Source of the DNA: Entoloma clypeatum
Taxonomy: Eukaryota; Basidiomycota; Agaricomycetes; Agaricales; Entolomataceae
NCBI GenBank assembly: GCA_963565915.1
Contig: OY751486.1
Span: 2,108,001-2,172,000 of the forward strand
Length of the DNA stretch: 64,000 bases
Direction: 5' to 3'
Part shown: positions 11,226 through 21,514 of the stretch, piece by piece
Numbering within the stretch: the first letter of the stretch is position 1
Layout: each line of letters begins with the position of its first letter
Program-made: the position numbers and the translations under genes
Notes under the pieces: model-generated
Database searches by the model: none
What the model was told of the DNA's origin: nothing
Seen by the model: only the letters and a program-made list of their open reading frames with translations

Positions 11226-12346
11226 CCTCTTCAATGCATGAGGGGGACGTTGAATTTTGCCTTGAAGTCCGCAATGCTTGCCTCCAGATTTATCCGTGGC
11301 TTACGAGTCTTACCCCCAGCTCAGATATCGAACCTGGGTTTACCGTGATCAGCTACCCTCTCGAAATCGAATCGGAGGTGGATGGCATATTCAAAAACAT
11401 GTACGATGAAAACATTTCAATTGACGAAGCATGCTCCACTTCCTTTTCGGCGAATACAAAATTTTCCAATCCTACTATTCCGAGCGTGAGCTTGCCACGA
11501 CTGGCTACCTCTTTGGTTTGCTGGTACAGAATCAGCTCGTTGATTACATCCCAGTCGGTATCGCCATCCGATACATCCTCAACGCCCTAAACTGCCCTCC
11601 TGAAACAAATCTGTCCAAGCTTGGGCTGCAGGCTCTCAGCCAATTTGAATCTAGACTTCCGGAGTGGCAGCCTATATGCGCCGTGTTGCTCATACCACAT
11701 ATCCCCGATGCCCTCCCAGATTTTAACACCAAATACGCAACACGTTCTTGCCAATGTCAACGCCCCCGGAAACACCGGCAACAGCTTCACTGTCTTCACC
11801 TCCATACAGCCAGATCCAATCGGAACTGAATTGACTTTCGAACGAACCAAACGAGGAGAAACTGAGGAATGCTGGTCATCTAATGGCGAAGAAAGTCGCG
11901 TGGAGCCTCGCATTAGTGACTCGCAAAGAACCGCTGAAAAGCAATCTTGCAACACATCTCCGCCCGTCTCTAGCAGATCAGGGTTTCGGTGAAGTTGATG
12001 TCCACTCTCCTGATAGTACTCGCAGCCTGTATCCTAACCTCGTCAACTCAATAGGTCGCATCAGAACCTGTTGTACAGCTGATCGTCACCGATAGCTTGG
12101 AAATTGCCTGTGCCGCAGTCGAGGAAGCTACGATGGAACAGGCTGTTTTGGATGTGGACGACTGCTTTGCCGCGTTGTATGAAGCGAGACGACGCCATCG
12201 TGAGGTTTGTTCAAGTTCTGATCCTCGCCCTATACAAACAGATTCAATGCTATGTAGCTCCGCAATGGCCAACCCTTCTGGGATCCATCGACACCAACTG
12301 CTACTTTTCTGTGAACCTTCCGGATTCCCTGCGGATCTAACTTTCT
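11226..12346 (+). pseudogene. NOT1: NOT1 pseudogene, mosaic copy B
   Basis: A second plus-strand NOT1 copy. It begins with an upstream exon not present in copy A: DVEFCLEVRNACLQIYPWLT (11,246-11,305) and EPGFTVISYPLEIESEVDGI. A MIF4G-type (CAF1-binding) region follows: RELATTGYLFGLLVQNQLVD, GIAIRYILNALNCPPETNL and FESRLPEWQPIC (11,430-11,700). At 11,843 it jumps into the exon AKKVAWSLALVTRKEPLKSN shared with copy A, then the intron, the EIACAAVEEATMEQAVLD exon and the same TAA stop. The CAF1-binding part joined directly to the DUF3819 part means the sequence between them has been lost here. Frame changes occur between blocks. Function is very unlikely. Confidence 0.82.
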
Positions 12347-12685
12347 CGACTTCATCTGCCACCCTTGCTACTGCCTCGGCTCCAACAACCCCTTCACTCA
12401 AATACATGTCCCCCGAAACCGCCACACATTCGTGGTTTCTCTGGCATCGCGTGCGCGTGGCGCTGGGTGATCGCTTCGGTCCTTAGCGTCTTGAGCTCGT
12501 GGATGCTGTCCTTCTGAGCTGTTCTGTTGGCTCGCCTCGCCTAGATTCGGGATGCATTACTTTTTCAATGTGTGTGGTATAGTGAGGGAACTCTCTTCTC
12601 CCGTAAGTACATGATCGTTTCCCCGTTCTGGCGTCATAACTTACTTGAATGCACTTGTCTGAATCAGGAGGATATTCATTACATT
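12347..12685. other. Spacer left of the copia element
   Basis: No supported gene. A short coding-like tail (12,347-12,486) continues from NOT1 copy B but does not match copy A. It ends at the copia target site. Confidence 0.4.
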
Positions 12686-12690
12686 AATGC
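12686..12690. repeat. Copia target-site duplication, left copy
   Basis: AATGC immediately outside the left LTR; the same five bases follow the right LTR at 18,469-18,473. Five bp is the usual size for Ty1/copia. Confidence 0.95.
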
Positions 12691-13000
12691 TGTTGAAGTT
12701 CCACCTGGGCGCTAGCCGCAAGTGTACTGAAGCAACCGGCTACAGTGGAAGTACTCTACGATACCGTTCTGACCACTTACATGGATTGAAGAGGGTGAGG
12801 CTGGTGAGAGCGGTTGAGGCTGGTAAGAGCGATGGAGGCGGTTAAGAGTCAAGAGACAACTTGTTGGTATTGACAGTTTCCTGGTCTTATATACCGTACT
12901 ACTGTTTGTACCAACCAAACAAGTATGTAATGAAGATATGTAAAGGTCACGTGATCTAATCTAATCTAATCTAATCTACGTGATGGGAAAAGTTTCAACA
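12691..13000 (-). repeat. Copia 3' LTR
   Basis: 310 bp with TG...CA ends. On the coding strand it has a TATATAAG box (12,887-12,894 on the plus axis), a CACGTG E-box at 12,948-12,953 and a (CTAAT)n pentanucleotide run at about 12,955-12,976. The E-box and the run may be promoter elements (inference). Confidence 0.95.
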
Positions 13001-13010
13001 CCCCCCCATA
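13001..13010 (-). other. Copia polypurine tract
   Basis: On the coding strand TATGGGGGGG abuts the start of the 3' LTR, as expected for the plus-strand primer of reverse transcription. Confidence 0.85.
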
Positions 13011-13075
13011 TTTAGTACATACTTCTAAATACATCTTACTTTTTCCCACATATGTATATAGGTACTCTGTTTCGC

Positions 13076-16000
13076 CTAGTTTTTTATCAATCCGAAGTAC
13101 GGGATAAACTTGGAAAAGAGGATTTTTCCCAGATTCTTAGTTAAAAGGTCTGCGGGGTTGTTCACTCCTTCAATGAATTCGACCGTAATTATTCCTTCGG
13201 AGACTTTTTCTCTGACGAAGTGGAATCGCACGTCAATGTGCTTGGATCGCTTCTCAGTCACAGGGTTGGATGCGATAAAGACGGAGCCGTTGTTATCTCC
13301 ATAGATCGGTACTGATCCGATCTGCATTCCAAGTTCGGCAAGCATGCTTCTCAGCCATGTTGCTGCGCGACTGCAATCTGATAGCGCCATATACTCTGCT
13401 TCTGTAGAAGAGAGGGCGATGGTCTTTTGCGCCGATGATACCCATGTTATTGCTCCAGACGCTAGTGATATGAAGAAGCCGGTGGTAGACCTCCTCGTGT
13501 TCTCATCTGACGCCCAGTCGGAGTCTGTGAATGCATAGATCCCTTTCCCTGAGTCCCCATCATACATTATTGCGTAATTTTTTGTTGCCTTTAAATATCT
13601 GCAAATATCCCTAGCCACCTCTAGATGGCGTTTTGTGGGATTTGCGGAAAATTGGGACATTTTGATTACAGCAAAGCAGATGTCAGGCCTCGTTCCAATC
13701 ATCAGATATAGGAGTGATCCGATGACGGATTGGTACTTGGATCGGAGTTCCGCATTGGGTTCATCTTCGGACGCCATGGGTTTGTAGCCCGTAGGGAGTG
13801 GGGTATGGGTGGCATTAGATTCGCTCATCCCCATGCGTGCCAGAATTTTCTCAAGGTAAGGTACTTGATCAATGAAGATCTTCTTCCCACGTTGCCTTAT
13901 TTGGATTGAGAGAAATTCCTTTGGTTCCCCATCGGGCACTAGGTGACCTAGGTCCCTACATTCCCATGTTGTCATGAAGGCCTTCTTTTTCTCTAGCGTA
14001 TATTCCCGGTTTGTGCCGAGAAAAGCAGAGTCGTCGACATAGATGACGGCGATTACAATTTCCCCGTTGGTACTTTTGTGAATAAAAACTCCCGCATCGG
14101 AGTGAAGCCGGACAAAGCCGAGCTTTTTCATGGAGGAATCAAGTTCTCTCCACCAGGCTAATGCGGCCTGCTTAAGTCCATATAGAGCTTTGTATAGTCG
14201 GTACACAAGGTGTTCTTTCCCTTTTATTACGTAGCCCTCAGGCTGTCGCATGTAGATGACCTCACGGAGCGTTCCATAGAGGAAGGCTGATGAGACGTCC
14301 AAAAGTGTCATGAACCACCCTTCAAGGGCTGTCAATGCCAGTATTAATCGGACGGTTTCATATCTCACGACTGGTGAGAAGATTTGATCAAAGTCGATCC
14401 CTTCTACCTGTGAGAATCCTTTTGCGACGAGGCGTGCTTTCAGACGCCCATCGGATTTTTCATTGTAAACCCATTTGTTCCTTAGAGCTTTCCTCCCTTC
14501 AGGCAGGGGTACTAGCTCCGTGATCACCCCGCGGTGTTTGAGCATGTCTAGCTCTTTACGTTCAGCCGCATACCAGTCTTCTTTATTTGGAAGAGGGTAT
14601 ATGTCTTTATGGGACATTTCAACGGTGCCTACTTGGACTGATATTGCCTCCATCAGGAGGTCATTCATCCATGCCGTTTGACCGCCCAATCTCCGTCTTC
14701 GATCTAATTTTTCAAGATCAGACGCTGGAGTGTCTTCCCCATAGATGCTTCCTGGCATCTTCCGAACTCGTCGTTCCCTGATCGGTCGATCTGGTACTTG
14801 CTCGGGTTCCGGAGTGGGTACTCGCGGTTCGTCATCAGGCTCATTGGCAGGCAGTTCGTTGTCTGATTCGGGTTGATCTTGTTCAATGGGAACTGGGTCA
14901 TGAGGTATTTCGTTGTGACTATCGTCGTCATTGCTACCGGGGATGAGATCCTCAAACTCATCAGCCGGCTCTGGGTTTTCCATTTCTGGATGGTTTTCTG
15001 GCAAGGGGTCGATGTGGCATCTAGGGTACTTGCTTTCATCAAAGATAGCTTTCCCGCCCATGAAAATCGTGTTGGTCTCAGGATCCATGAAGCGGTATCC
15101 TTTGACCCCTGGTTTTGATCCGAGATAAATCATCAATCGAGATCTTGACTCCAGGGAGTTTCTGCGTTTTTCTTTTGGGATATATACGTATGCTTGGCAT
15201 CCGAAGACTCTGACGCTGGACATGTCGGGGATCTCATTGGTCACCCTGAAATAAGGGGTTTTCCATTCAAGGCGCCGCATGGGGGTTCTGTTGTATAGAA
15301 ATGCTGCATGTTCCAAACAGAATTCCCACCACATCGGCGGTAGACATGCGTCGAAACGCAATGCCTGAGATTTTTCCCACAGAGTTCGATTTATCCGTTC
15401 TGCTCTACCATTCTGCTGATGCTGATATGGGAGTGTGATGTCGATCAGAATTCCATGGTCGGCAAGTACATCCTTGTATTCATCAAATTCTCCACCTCCA
15501 TCAACCCGCCATTTTTTAGGGGTAGCGGCGAATTGATTCTGGATCATCGCAAGGAATTGTTTCAGCGCCGTGATGGCGCCTGACTTTTTCCTAAGCAAGA
15601 CGACCCAGACATGGGAAGAAAAATCATCCAAAAAGGTAAGGAAATATTTGTACTTGTGGTACGATGCCGTGGATATCTGCTTCAAGTCCGAATGGATCAA
15701 ATCGAAGGGTTTGACAGCCCTTGTCATCGAGTTAGGGTAAGACTGATTCGGCATTTTCCCTTTTAGACACCCCGTGCAGCTTTCCTGTGATTTCTCACGT
15801 ACTAACGTCCTGGGTACTCCTTTGGTACTGGTGGGAATCTTATTGAGCGCCTGGTCATTTGGGTGGCCAAGGCGTTTGTGCCAGGTTTCGACAGTGATTT
15901 CGCTAGAGATCGCGTGGATTTGGTCTTGGCGTATTTCAGTGTCTAACCAATAAATGGTTTGTCCGAGAATGTGAGGTGAGAACTGTATTTTGTTCTGGCC

Positions 16001-17797
16001 TTTGGAGATATTGATTTCTCCACGCATTCCGTCTACTTTGTAACCGTGATTAAGGAAGACGCCTAGGGACAATAGGCGTGTGTCCATGTCCGGAATGTAG
16101 AATACAGGTCGGAGAAGGTGGGTTTTTATTTCCCCATTTAGGGTATGCCGTACTGGAACGGCCCCAACTCCGAGAATTTCCAGTTTCTTTCCCTTTTCAG
16201 CTGTTTGGACAAATCGCTTAGCCTTGAGAGGCCTGTAGTACGCGAAGTCCTTGAACTCATGGGTAAAGTGTAACGAGGCACCGGAGTCTAAGATCCATTG
16301 TGCGCGTTCTTTCTCCTTACAGTGTGTGCATGACGCAAAGTGCTTTGTATATTTTTTATATAGATCGTTGTCAATATGATCCATACATTCTGCACTAGTA
16401 CTAGCTAATATTTTACACGTCTGTAAGGAGGTGTTATTAGCTTTCCTTAATTGGTCAGATTCAGGAGAGGAAGGTGACGAACCGTCAAGTTCAATCAGCC
16501 CATCTTCGAATTGCTCCGGCCCCATCCGTTCCTGGTCGATATCCATCATCTTCAGCGTTTCTTCTATCAACGGGGCTACGCGACGCTGTTTAGCCGGCCT
16601 TTTGTCGATGTCAGGGATGATGGTATCCAAGATACGAAGGTTCGATCCTGAGGGGCGAGCACCAATGTTCCGCGCGAGTTTCCTGACGTGATCATTCTTT
16701 TTCCACGCAGACGGCTTGCCCGAAGGAAGCCCGGTGTACTGGGATGGCGGTGGGTTCATTCGCTGCAGGAGCGACTGCATTCTTGCAGAATCAGGCTGGG
16801 CGGTACTTAACGTTTTCCCGTGGCCAGTGACGGTGGTGAAGGATGGTGCCGGAAGAGGAGGGAGGTGGATGGCGGGAGCAACGAACTCAACCGTCTCTTC
16901 CACCTGATCGGACGCGTTGTCCGCAGTGTTGGCGCTTTTCTTCTGATTGCGCCAGCATCCCTTTCCCTTCTTCTTTTCAGAAGCGGTACTTGGGTCGCCT
17001 GAGTTAGGCTGCTTGTCAGCATCGTTCTGCGAGGTACTCGGCTTTTGCTGCTTTTCCCATTTGGGGTCCTGCCCCTTTCGCTTTGTCCCAGAAATTTTCT
17101 TGGCCTGCTCATTGGACGAACGAGTAGACCCGACTGAATACTTGCGCCTGTACTCCGAGACGATGCTGTCGGCGACAGCCTGCCATGTGAAATCATCGGC
17201 GTCGTACACCTGGAAGAGAGCGGTGGAGAGCGCGGACCATGCGTCAGGGATCGCATTGGCCAGGATCATTGCCTGCATCAGATCGGGGACGACGAAGTTC
17301 GAATCGGCGAGCCGGGCAAAAAGAGACCCCAGGCGTTCGATTTCAGGCACGGGGTCGCGTCCAGATAGTTTGTAGGAGGCGGCGGCCTTGAAGTCGCCGA
17401 AGATGACAGCCGGGGATACCTTGGAGTAGGTGTCTTTAAGCGTTTTCCACGCGTCAAGTGCCGAGGTGCTGTCTTTGATGTGGCGTCTGATCGCCTCAGA
17501 GACCTTCAGGCGTATCGCCCCGAGAGCTACGTCGTCGTCCCTGACCCAGGCTTTTTCTTCCTTGCGGAAGCCGGGTTGGTCGACCGTGGTAGTCAACACA
17601 GGGGGAGCAGCGGCGGTGGGACCGGGAGTGGAGACCGTAGTGGTGAAGTCGGCGATCTCGGGACGTGTGATGTCGCCAGAGACAATGCGCCAGACTCCTT
17701 GATGGAGGAGGTAGGACTTCACCCTCTCGGCCCAGCTTTGGTAGTCGATGCCGTCAAAGGGGGCGATGGTGTCAAGAGCAGAGCGAGAAGTAGACAT
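13076..17797 (-). CDS. Copia Gag-Pol polyprotein (1573 aa)
   Basis: It encodes all proteins needed for copia retrotransposition in one frame. Approximate residues: 1-230, a UBN2-like Gag; 231-490, a basic and low-complexity linker with no CX2CX4HX4C zinc knuckle; about 504, the protease DSG in WILDSGASLHFTH; 640-677, the GAG-pre-integrase HHCC motif (WHKRLGH...CTGC); about 704, 766 and 800, the integrase D, D and E (HSDL, WRVDGGGE, NGRAER); 1120-1370, reverse transcriptase with LVAKGFSQVEGIDF and YVDD; about 1420-1560, RNase H with TDSDWASD and SSTEAEYMAL. Domain order (integrase before RT) defines Ty1/copia. There are no stops or frameshifts. The start is the first ATG after the 5' leader, about 340 bp from the LTR. 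Lack of a zinc knuckle is unusual for many copia Gags, though not unique. Confidence 0.97.
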   Translation of the reverse strand: MSTSRSALDTIAPFDGIDYQSWAERVKSYLLHQGVWRIVSGDITRPEIADFTTTVSTPGPTAAAPPVLTTTVDQPGFRKEEKAWVRDDDVALGAIRLKVSEAIRRHIKDSTSALDAWKTLKDTYSKVSPAVIFGDFKAAASYKLSGRDPVPEIERLGSLFARLADSNFVVPDLMQAMILANAIPDAWSALSTALFQVYDADDFTWQAVADSIVSEYRRKYSVGSTRSSNEQAKKISGTKRKGQDPKWEKQQKPSTSQNDADKQPNSGDPSTASEKKKGKGCWRNQKKSANTADNASDQVEETVEFVAPAIHLPPLPAPSFTTVTGHGKTLSTAQPDSARMQSLLQRMNPPPSQYTGLPSGKPSAWKKNDHVRKLARNIGARPSGSNLRILDTIIPDIDKRPAKQRRVAPLIEETLKMMDIDQERMGPEQFEDGLIELDGSSPSSPESDQLRKANNTSLQTCKILASTSAECMDHIDNDLYKKYTKHFASCTHCKEKERAQWILDSGASLHFTHEFKDFAYYRPLKAKRFVQTAEKGKKLEILGVGAVPVRHTLNGEIKTHLLRPVFYIPDMDTRLLSLGVFLNHGYKVDGMRGEINISKGQNKIQFSPHILGQTIYWLDTEIRQDQIHAISSEITVETWHKRLGHPNDQALNKIPTSTKGVPRTLVREKSQESCTGCLKGKMPNQSYPNSMTRAVKPFDLIHSDLKQISTASYHKYKYFLTFLDDFSSHVWVVLLRKKSGAITALKQFLAMIQNQFAATPKKWRVDGGGEFDEYKDVLADHGILIDITLPYQHQQNGRAERINRTLWEKSQALRFDACLPPMWWEFCLEHAAFLYNRTPMRRLEWKTPYFRVTNEIPDMSSVRVFGCQAYVYIPKEKRRNSLESRSRLMIYLGSKPGVKGYRFMDPETNTIFMGGKAIFDESKYPRCHIDPLPENHPEMENPEPADEFEDLIPGSNDDDSHNEIPHDPVPIEQDQPESDNELPANEPDDEPRVPTPEPEQVPDRPIRERRVRKMPGSIYGEDTPASDLEKLDRRRRLGGQTAWMNDLLMEAISVQVGTVEMSHKDIYPLPNKEDWYAAERKELDMLKHRGVITELVPLPEGRKALRNKWVYNEKSDGRLKARLVAKGFSQVEGIDFDQIFSPVVRYETVRLILALTALEGWFMTLLDVSSAFLYGTLREVIYMRQPEGYVIKGKEHLVYRLYKALYGLKQAALAWWRELDSSMKKLGFVRLHSDAGVFIHKSTNGEIVIAVIYVDDSAFLGTNREYTLEKKKAFMTTWECRDLGHLVPDGEPKEFLSIQIRQRGKKIFIDQVPYLEKILARMGMSESNATHTPLPTGYKPMASEDEPNAELRSKYQSVIGSLLYLMIGTRPDICFAVIKMSQFSANPTKRHLEVARDICRYLKATKNYAIMYDGDSGKGIYAFTDSDWASDENTRRSTTGFFISLASGAITWVSSAQKTIALSSTEAEYMALSDCSRAATWLRSMLAELGMQIGSVPIYGDNNGSVFIASNPVTEKRSKHIDVRFHFVREKVSEGIITVEFIEGVNNPADLLTKNLGKILFSKFIPYFGLIKN

Positions 17798-18139
17798 TGT
17801 AGATGAATCTAAAAGGGGTTCCCAATCAGTGATCTGTTATGAATATGATTCGAGAAAACAATTGAATGATTCTTTATGACATATTCCCTTCAGGAATAGC
17901 GGTCATGGGAAAACCCTTTGTATGTCAGAAACGTATAAGGTGCGATCAACGTTTCCACATGGAGTGTACTATGTCAATCCCCTTAGGGACGCCTCATGAC
18001 AGGTACTTGTCGTAATGACGTTCCCAGGTTCATATGTGAAGAAGTAAGACTCAGAACCTAGATCTTTCGATCGGTTCTTTGCCAACCAGGGTAGAGTGGG
18101 CAGGTACTCGCTGTTGCCAGCGTTTCCCAAGTCCCTCTG

Positions 18140-18158
18140 CTATCCGGGGCCCATAACC
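18140..18158 (-). other. Copia primer-binding site, candidate half-tRNA iMet type
   Basis: Directly after the 5' LTR the coding strand reads GGTTATGGGCCCCGG. GGTTATGGGCCC is complementary to a GGGCCCATAACC anticodon-loop sequence of initiator tRNA-Met, as in Drosophila copia, which is primed by an internal tRNA fragment. The match to this fungus's own tRNA is inferred. Confidence 0.65.
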
Positions 18159-18468
18159 TGTTGAAGTTCCACCTGGGCGCTAGCCGCAAGTGTACTGAAG
18201 CAACCGGCTACAGTGGAAGTACTCTACGATACCGTTCTGACCACTTACATGGATTGAAGAGGGTGAGGCTGGTGAGAGCGGTTGAGGCTGGTAAGAGCGA
18301 TGGAGGCGGTTAAGAGTCAAGAGACAACTTGTTGGTATTGACAGTTTCCTGGTCTTATATACCGTACTACTGTTTGTACCAACCAAACAAGTATGTAATG
18401 AAGATATGTAAAGGTCACGTGATGTAATCTAATCTAATCTAATCTACGTGATGGGAAAAGTTTCAACA
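18159..18468 (-). repeat. Copia 5' LTR
   Basis: 310 bp, same as the left LTR apart from one substitution near 18,424. It holds the promoter for the polyprotein transcript. Confidence 0.95.
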
Positions 18469-18473
18469 AATGC
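18469..18473. repeat. Copia target-site duplication, right copy
   Basis: AATGC, matching 12,686-12,690. Confidence 0.95.
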
Positions 18474-19263
18474 GATATCCCTGTTCTGAATATTCTAGCC
18501 ACATTTACAATGTTCCTTGCCCAATGTACACCCTCTTTGTTCAACTCGATCATCAAGAACAATTCGAGCCATGCAAATTTTGACTGTTTTCACGATTTGC
18601 TGGTCAAGTACATGATCAGGAACATTTTGAGTGTGGTTCCCATGTACACTTCGGAATACATGATCGCACATGATGGGTCAATACTCAATGTGTTTAGTCT
18701 ATGTATTTTGCGTGTCCTTCTTGGGAACATAGTGATCATAATAAATATCCCATGTCAATGTACTCTAATTGGTGCCTCCGTGTTCAAATCAGCCACAAAG
18801 GGAGATAATCGTCAGCCACATAGGAATTCCATTCTAAATTTGTTCAGCTACTATTCTTGGAATGTTTTTGCGGCGAACACAAGTGGAACATTGATTATAT
18901 AACTTGCATGTGATCACCAATTCCATACTGGGCTCAGTGCGATTTTATATTTACTGTTCTTTGTCTATGAAACCTTTGTGTACGTTGCGAGAACATGGAG
19001 AAAACATAATGAATTTGATCACTGTGTATTCATCGAGCACACATGCAATCAAACCTTGAACAAAAAAAGAATAAACAAACAGATCTTGTGCAGAATGTTA
19101 TCCCTATGTGTTCCATGAGAATATTGTATGAAAAATTATGACCTTATTCAATATTTCCATAAGATTTGTCTCGTGAAAACATTGATGGCTTAGCTTGTGC
19201 TTATATAACATGTTTCCAATCAATGTTCACATCATTTACCAACTTGGAAAATACTATATTAGA
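18474..19263. other. Gene-free tract rich in AACAT/ATGTT words
   Basis: About 790 bp, AT-rich, with many GAACAT, ATGTTC and AACATT words on both strands. An open frame of 130 codons at 18,510-18,902 (+) shows no recognisable motif and is probably chance. The tract sits where the missing 3' half of the next gypsy element should be. Confidence 0.45.
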
Positions 19264-19524
19264 TCACCATTCGTTCACAATGTTCCCAAGAGGAACATTG
19301 GTCCGACGCACCTGTGTAAATATGTCGTTCATCATGGTTTGAAACGTGCTTGGGGAATTATTTAATCCGAAGAACATAACTGTTGGTTCGAAGGCTCCAT
19401 CTGGGGTTGTAAATGCCGTAAACCTTTTCTTTCCCTTTAATTTATCGATCAGTTCCGGAATCAACGGGAGTGGATAATTATTGCGAACGGTCCAGCTGTT
19501 AATATGTTGGTAATCCTGTACCAT
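19264..19524 (-). pseudogene. Gypsy G1 reverse transcriptase fragment with internal deletion
   Basis: It starts with VQDYQHINSWTVRNNYPLPL, the typical RT entry of chromoviruses. After KGKKRFT it jumps to AFTTPDGAFEPTVMFFGLNN, so the segment normally containing the first catalytic aspartate (LDxRWGYNN type) is missing. After NDIFTQVR the frame leaves recognisable RT sequence, marking the truncation near 19,315. Catalysis is impossible. Confidence 0.85.
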
Positions 19525-20724
19525 TCATTTATTTCCGTCTTTTTTGGGTATAAAGAATACTGGCGAAGTTTGTGGTGACTTGGTAGGTCGAATATATCCT
19601 TTGCGTAATTGATCGTTTACAAATTCGGATACTTCTTTCCTTTCATCCGGTGACAGGGGATAGACTTTGGCCTTTTTTGGTACGAAATCCGGTTTCAAGT
19701 CTATAGCGTGATCCCATGGTTTCCTGACTGGTAATCTCTCCGATGCTTTTTTTTCAAAGACTGATAGATATTTGTGATATTTCTGGGGGACAACCTGTTC
19801 TGCCGGTACTTCATCTGAGGGTTCTCCCTTAGCTGCCCTGAGCATGTGGATTACTTCCTCCTCCACTTCTTCTTCATTTCCTTCTACTACTTCTTCCATT
19901 CTTCCACCCCATCTGGTCCTTGCAGTTTTATTTAAGTAACGTGTTCGACGCATGCCACATTCTTCTGGACATCTTGATAATTTAATTTCCGCTTTTTCCC
20001 AATTGATTTCTGGATTATGACGTTTCAGCCAAGTATGTCCAACGATAATTTTAGCTTTTTCTAGGTTGCATGCTTCAAACACTGCTATCTCCACGTGTCC
20101 TTTATACCGCATAGCCATGACTGCTTCATGCGTGATCGAACCTCCTCGGTTAAGCGTGCCATCAACATTGTAGACCCGAATGGGGAAAAGTAGTTCCCTT
20201 AATTTAATGTTGTTCCTTTTGGCGAAGTCCAGATCTATGAACATCCCTGTCGCCCCTGAGTCTAATAATGCTTCAACATCAAATGTGCGTTTGTCCTGCA
20301 ACATTTCCAGCGTGATTTTCATCATAAGCTCCTTTTCCAAAGAAGCGGATTGAATAAAAGATGGTTCCCCCATAGAGTCCGTTTGCCTAGTTAAATTATC
20401 TGATTCTTCGCAACAGGGAATTAAGCATTCATCCGTAGGGGACAAACCAAGCCTCGTTGCCGAGGGCTCCCTAATGATATAGTTTACAAGTGTATCTAAG
20501 TCCGATTCATCTGTGCTGTTTTTTTGGGTTTTTACCTTTTTGGGTTTGTCCAATAGTATTTTATTGTATGTAACTGCTGTGTCCGTAAGCTTTTGAAACC
20601 AAGAATTTACAGTGTCTTTATGTATGTAAGAGTCTATAGGCAATTGTTCATATCGATTTGTCAGAGCCAGCGGGGGAATTACTGGTTGACGTTTACAAAA
20701 TCCTGCTGCGCTGCAGCCTGTCAA
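19525..20724 (-). pseudogene. Gypsy G1 protease and pol N-terminal fragment
   Basis: A 399-codon open stretch. Near residue 150-170 is the retropepsin motif [19 protein letters not shown], followed by [16 protein letters not shown], a usual gypsy protease segment. The C-terminal part, [19 protein letters not shown] and [20 protein letters not shown], leads into RT and stops before the VQDY block at 19,524. The opening part belongs to the Gag-Pol junction. It is open but cannot form an active Pol because the downstream half is gone. Confidence 0.85.
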
Positions 20725-20948
20725 TTGTTCTGAGCTGGTTGGCCCTGCTGTCCATTATTAGCTTGGCGCGCTTGACGCCTCGCGTTGATCTGTCTCAAAA
20801 TTTCCTCCTCCTCTTGTTCGTCGATCTGTTCGATCATTGCTGCTTGTACCCTGCGCTGCGGCCGTCTGCAATCTCGGGCAAAATGCCCCTGTCCGCCGCA
20901 GTTATAACAATTCCCAGGAGCGCGTCTCTGGTTCCTATCGACGTCCAT
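20721..20948 (-). pseudogene. Gypsy G1 Gag C-terminal zinc-knuckle fragment
   Basis: It contains CYNCGGQGHFARDC, a CX2CX4HX4C nucleic-acid-binding knuckle typical of Gag nucleocapsid. It overlaps the following pol frame by 4 nt (20,721-20,724), consistent with a frameshift between gag and pol or decay. Confidence 0.85.
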
Positions 20949-21077
20949 TGCATTTGGATCCCGTCGTGGTTGCTGCTGTTGTTGATGTTGACCGTTTTGT
21001 TGTTGAGGACGGTACCCCCCATTCTGTTGTTGCCCAAAGGGCCTCTGTTGTTGCTGCTGCTGTTGTCCATATGCGGG

Positions 21078-21344
21078 TCAATTGCCCCATGTGTTACGTT
21101 GTTGTCCAAAGTTATTGCCAGTCCTCATGCCTGGTCTTGCTGCGAAAGTCTCTTCCGCTCTGCCGATTGCCAAAATTTCTTCACAGGTGCCCTGCACCGT
21201 GGACTTTCTCCTCCCTTGCTGGAAGAGTTGTTGCATGATAGATTCCTTGGCGTTCCTTTCCAAAAGGGTTACACCATGCCTTTCCTCAATCTTGCCCTTG
21301 ATCACCAGGGTCCCGAATTGCGTAATCCAATCATCGGTCTTCAT
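21078..21344 (-). pseudogene. Gypsy G1 Gag middle fragment
   Basis: The stretch KTDDWITQFGTLVIKGKIEE and the following basic, glutamine-rich tail match the capsid part of sushi-type Gag. It is separated by frame changes from the knuckle (20,721-20,948) and the N-terminal part (21,515-21,842). Confidence 0.7.
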
Positions 21345-21514
21345 TGAACTTGCTTAAAGCTCTCGATTTTGGATCGGGCCCATTCGATCTCAGTGGTGGG
21401 ACAAAACCTCATTGTGATTTCGCCGACTAGCTCTCGGTACATTGGCCAGTCTTCTGATTCCATACATTGATTCAAACGGGTTTCCCTGTAAACTCCTGCC
21501 GTGGGACCGTCCAA

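Larger units (their letters stand above)
12691..18468 (-). mobile_element. Complete Ty1/copia LTR retrotransposon
   Basis: A full-length element of 5,778 bp in minus orientation: identical-length LTRs of 310 bp (12,691-13,000 and 18,159-18,468), TGTTGA...TCAACA termini, a 5-bp AATGC target duplication, a primer-binding site, a polypurine tract and one uninterrupted polyprotein frame. The LTRs differ at one position that I can see (C in gtgatctaatc on the left, G on the right), so insertion was recent. It inserted beside the NOT1 mosaic and separates it from the tract at 18,474-19,263. It is the most likely autonomous retroelement in the window. Confidence 0.97.

Noticed and set aside
12955..12976. 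(CTAAT)n run as a telomere or satellite
   Set aside because: Present in both copia LTRs, so it is part of the LTR.
18510..18902. 130-codon plus-strand open frame
   Set aside because: No recognisable motif, AT-rich tract with word repeats, no gene context.
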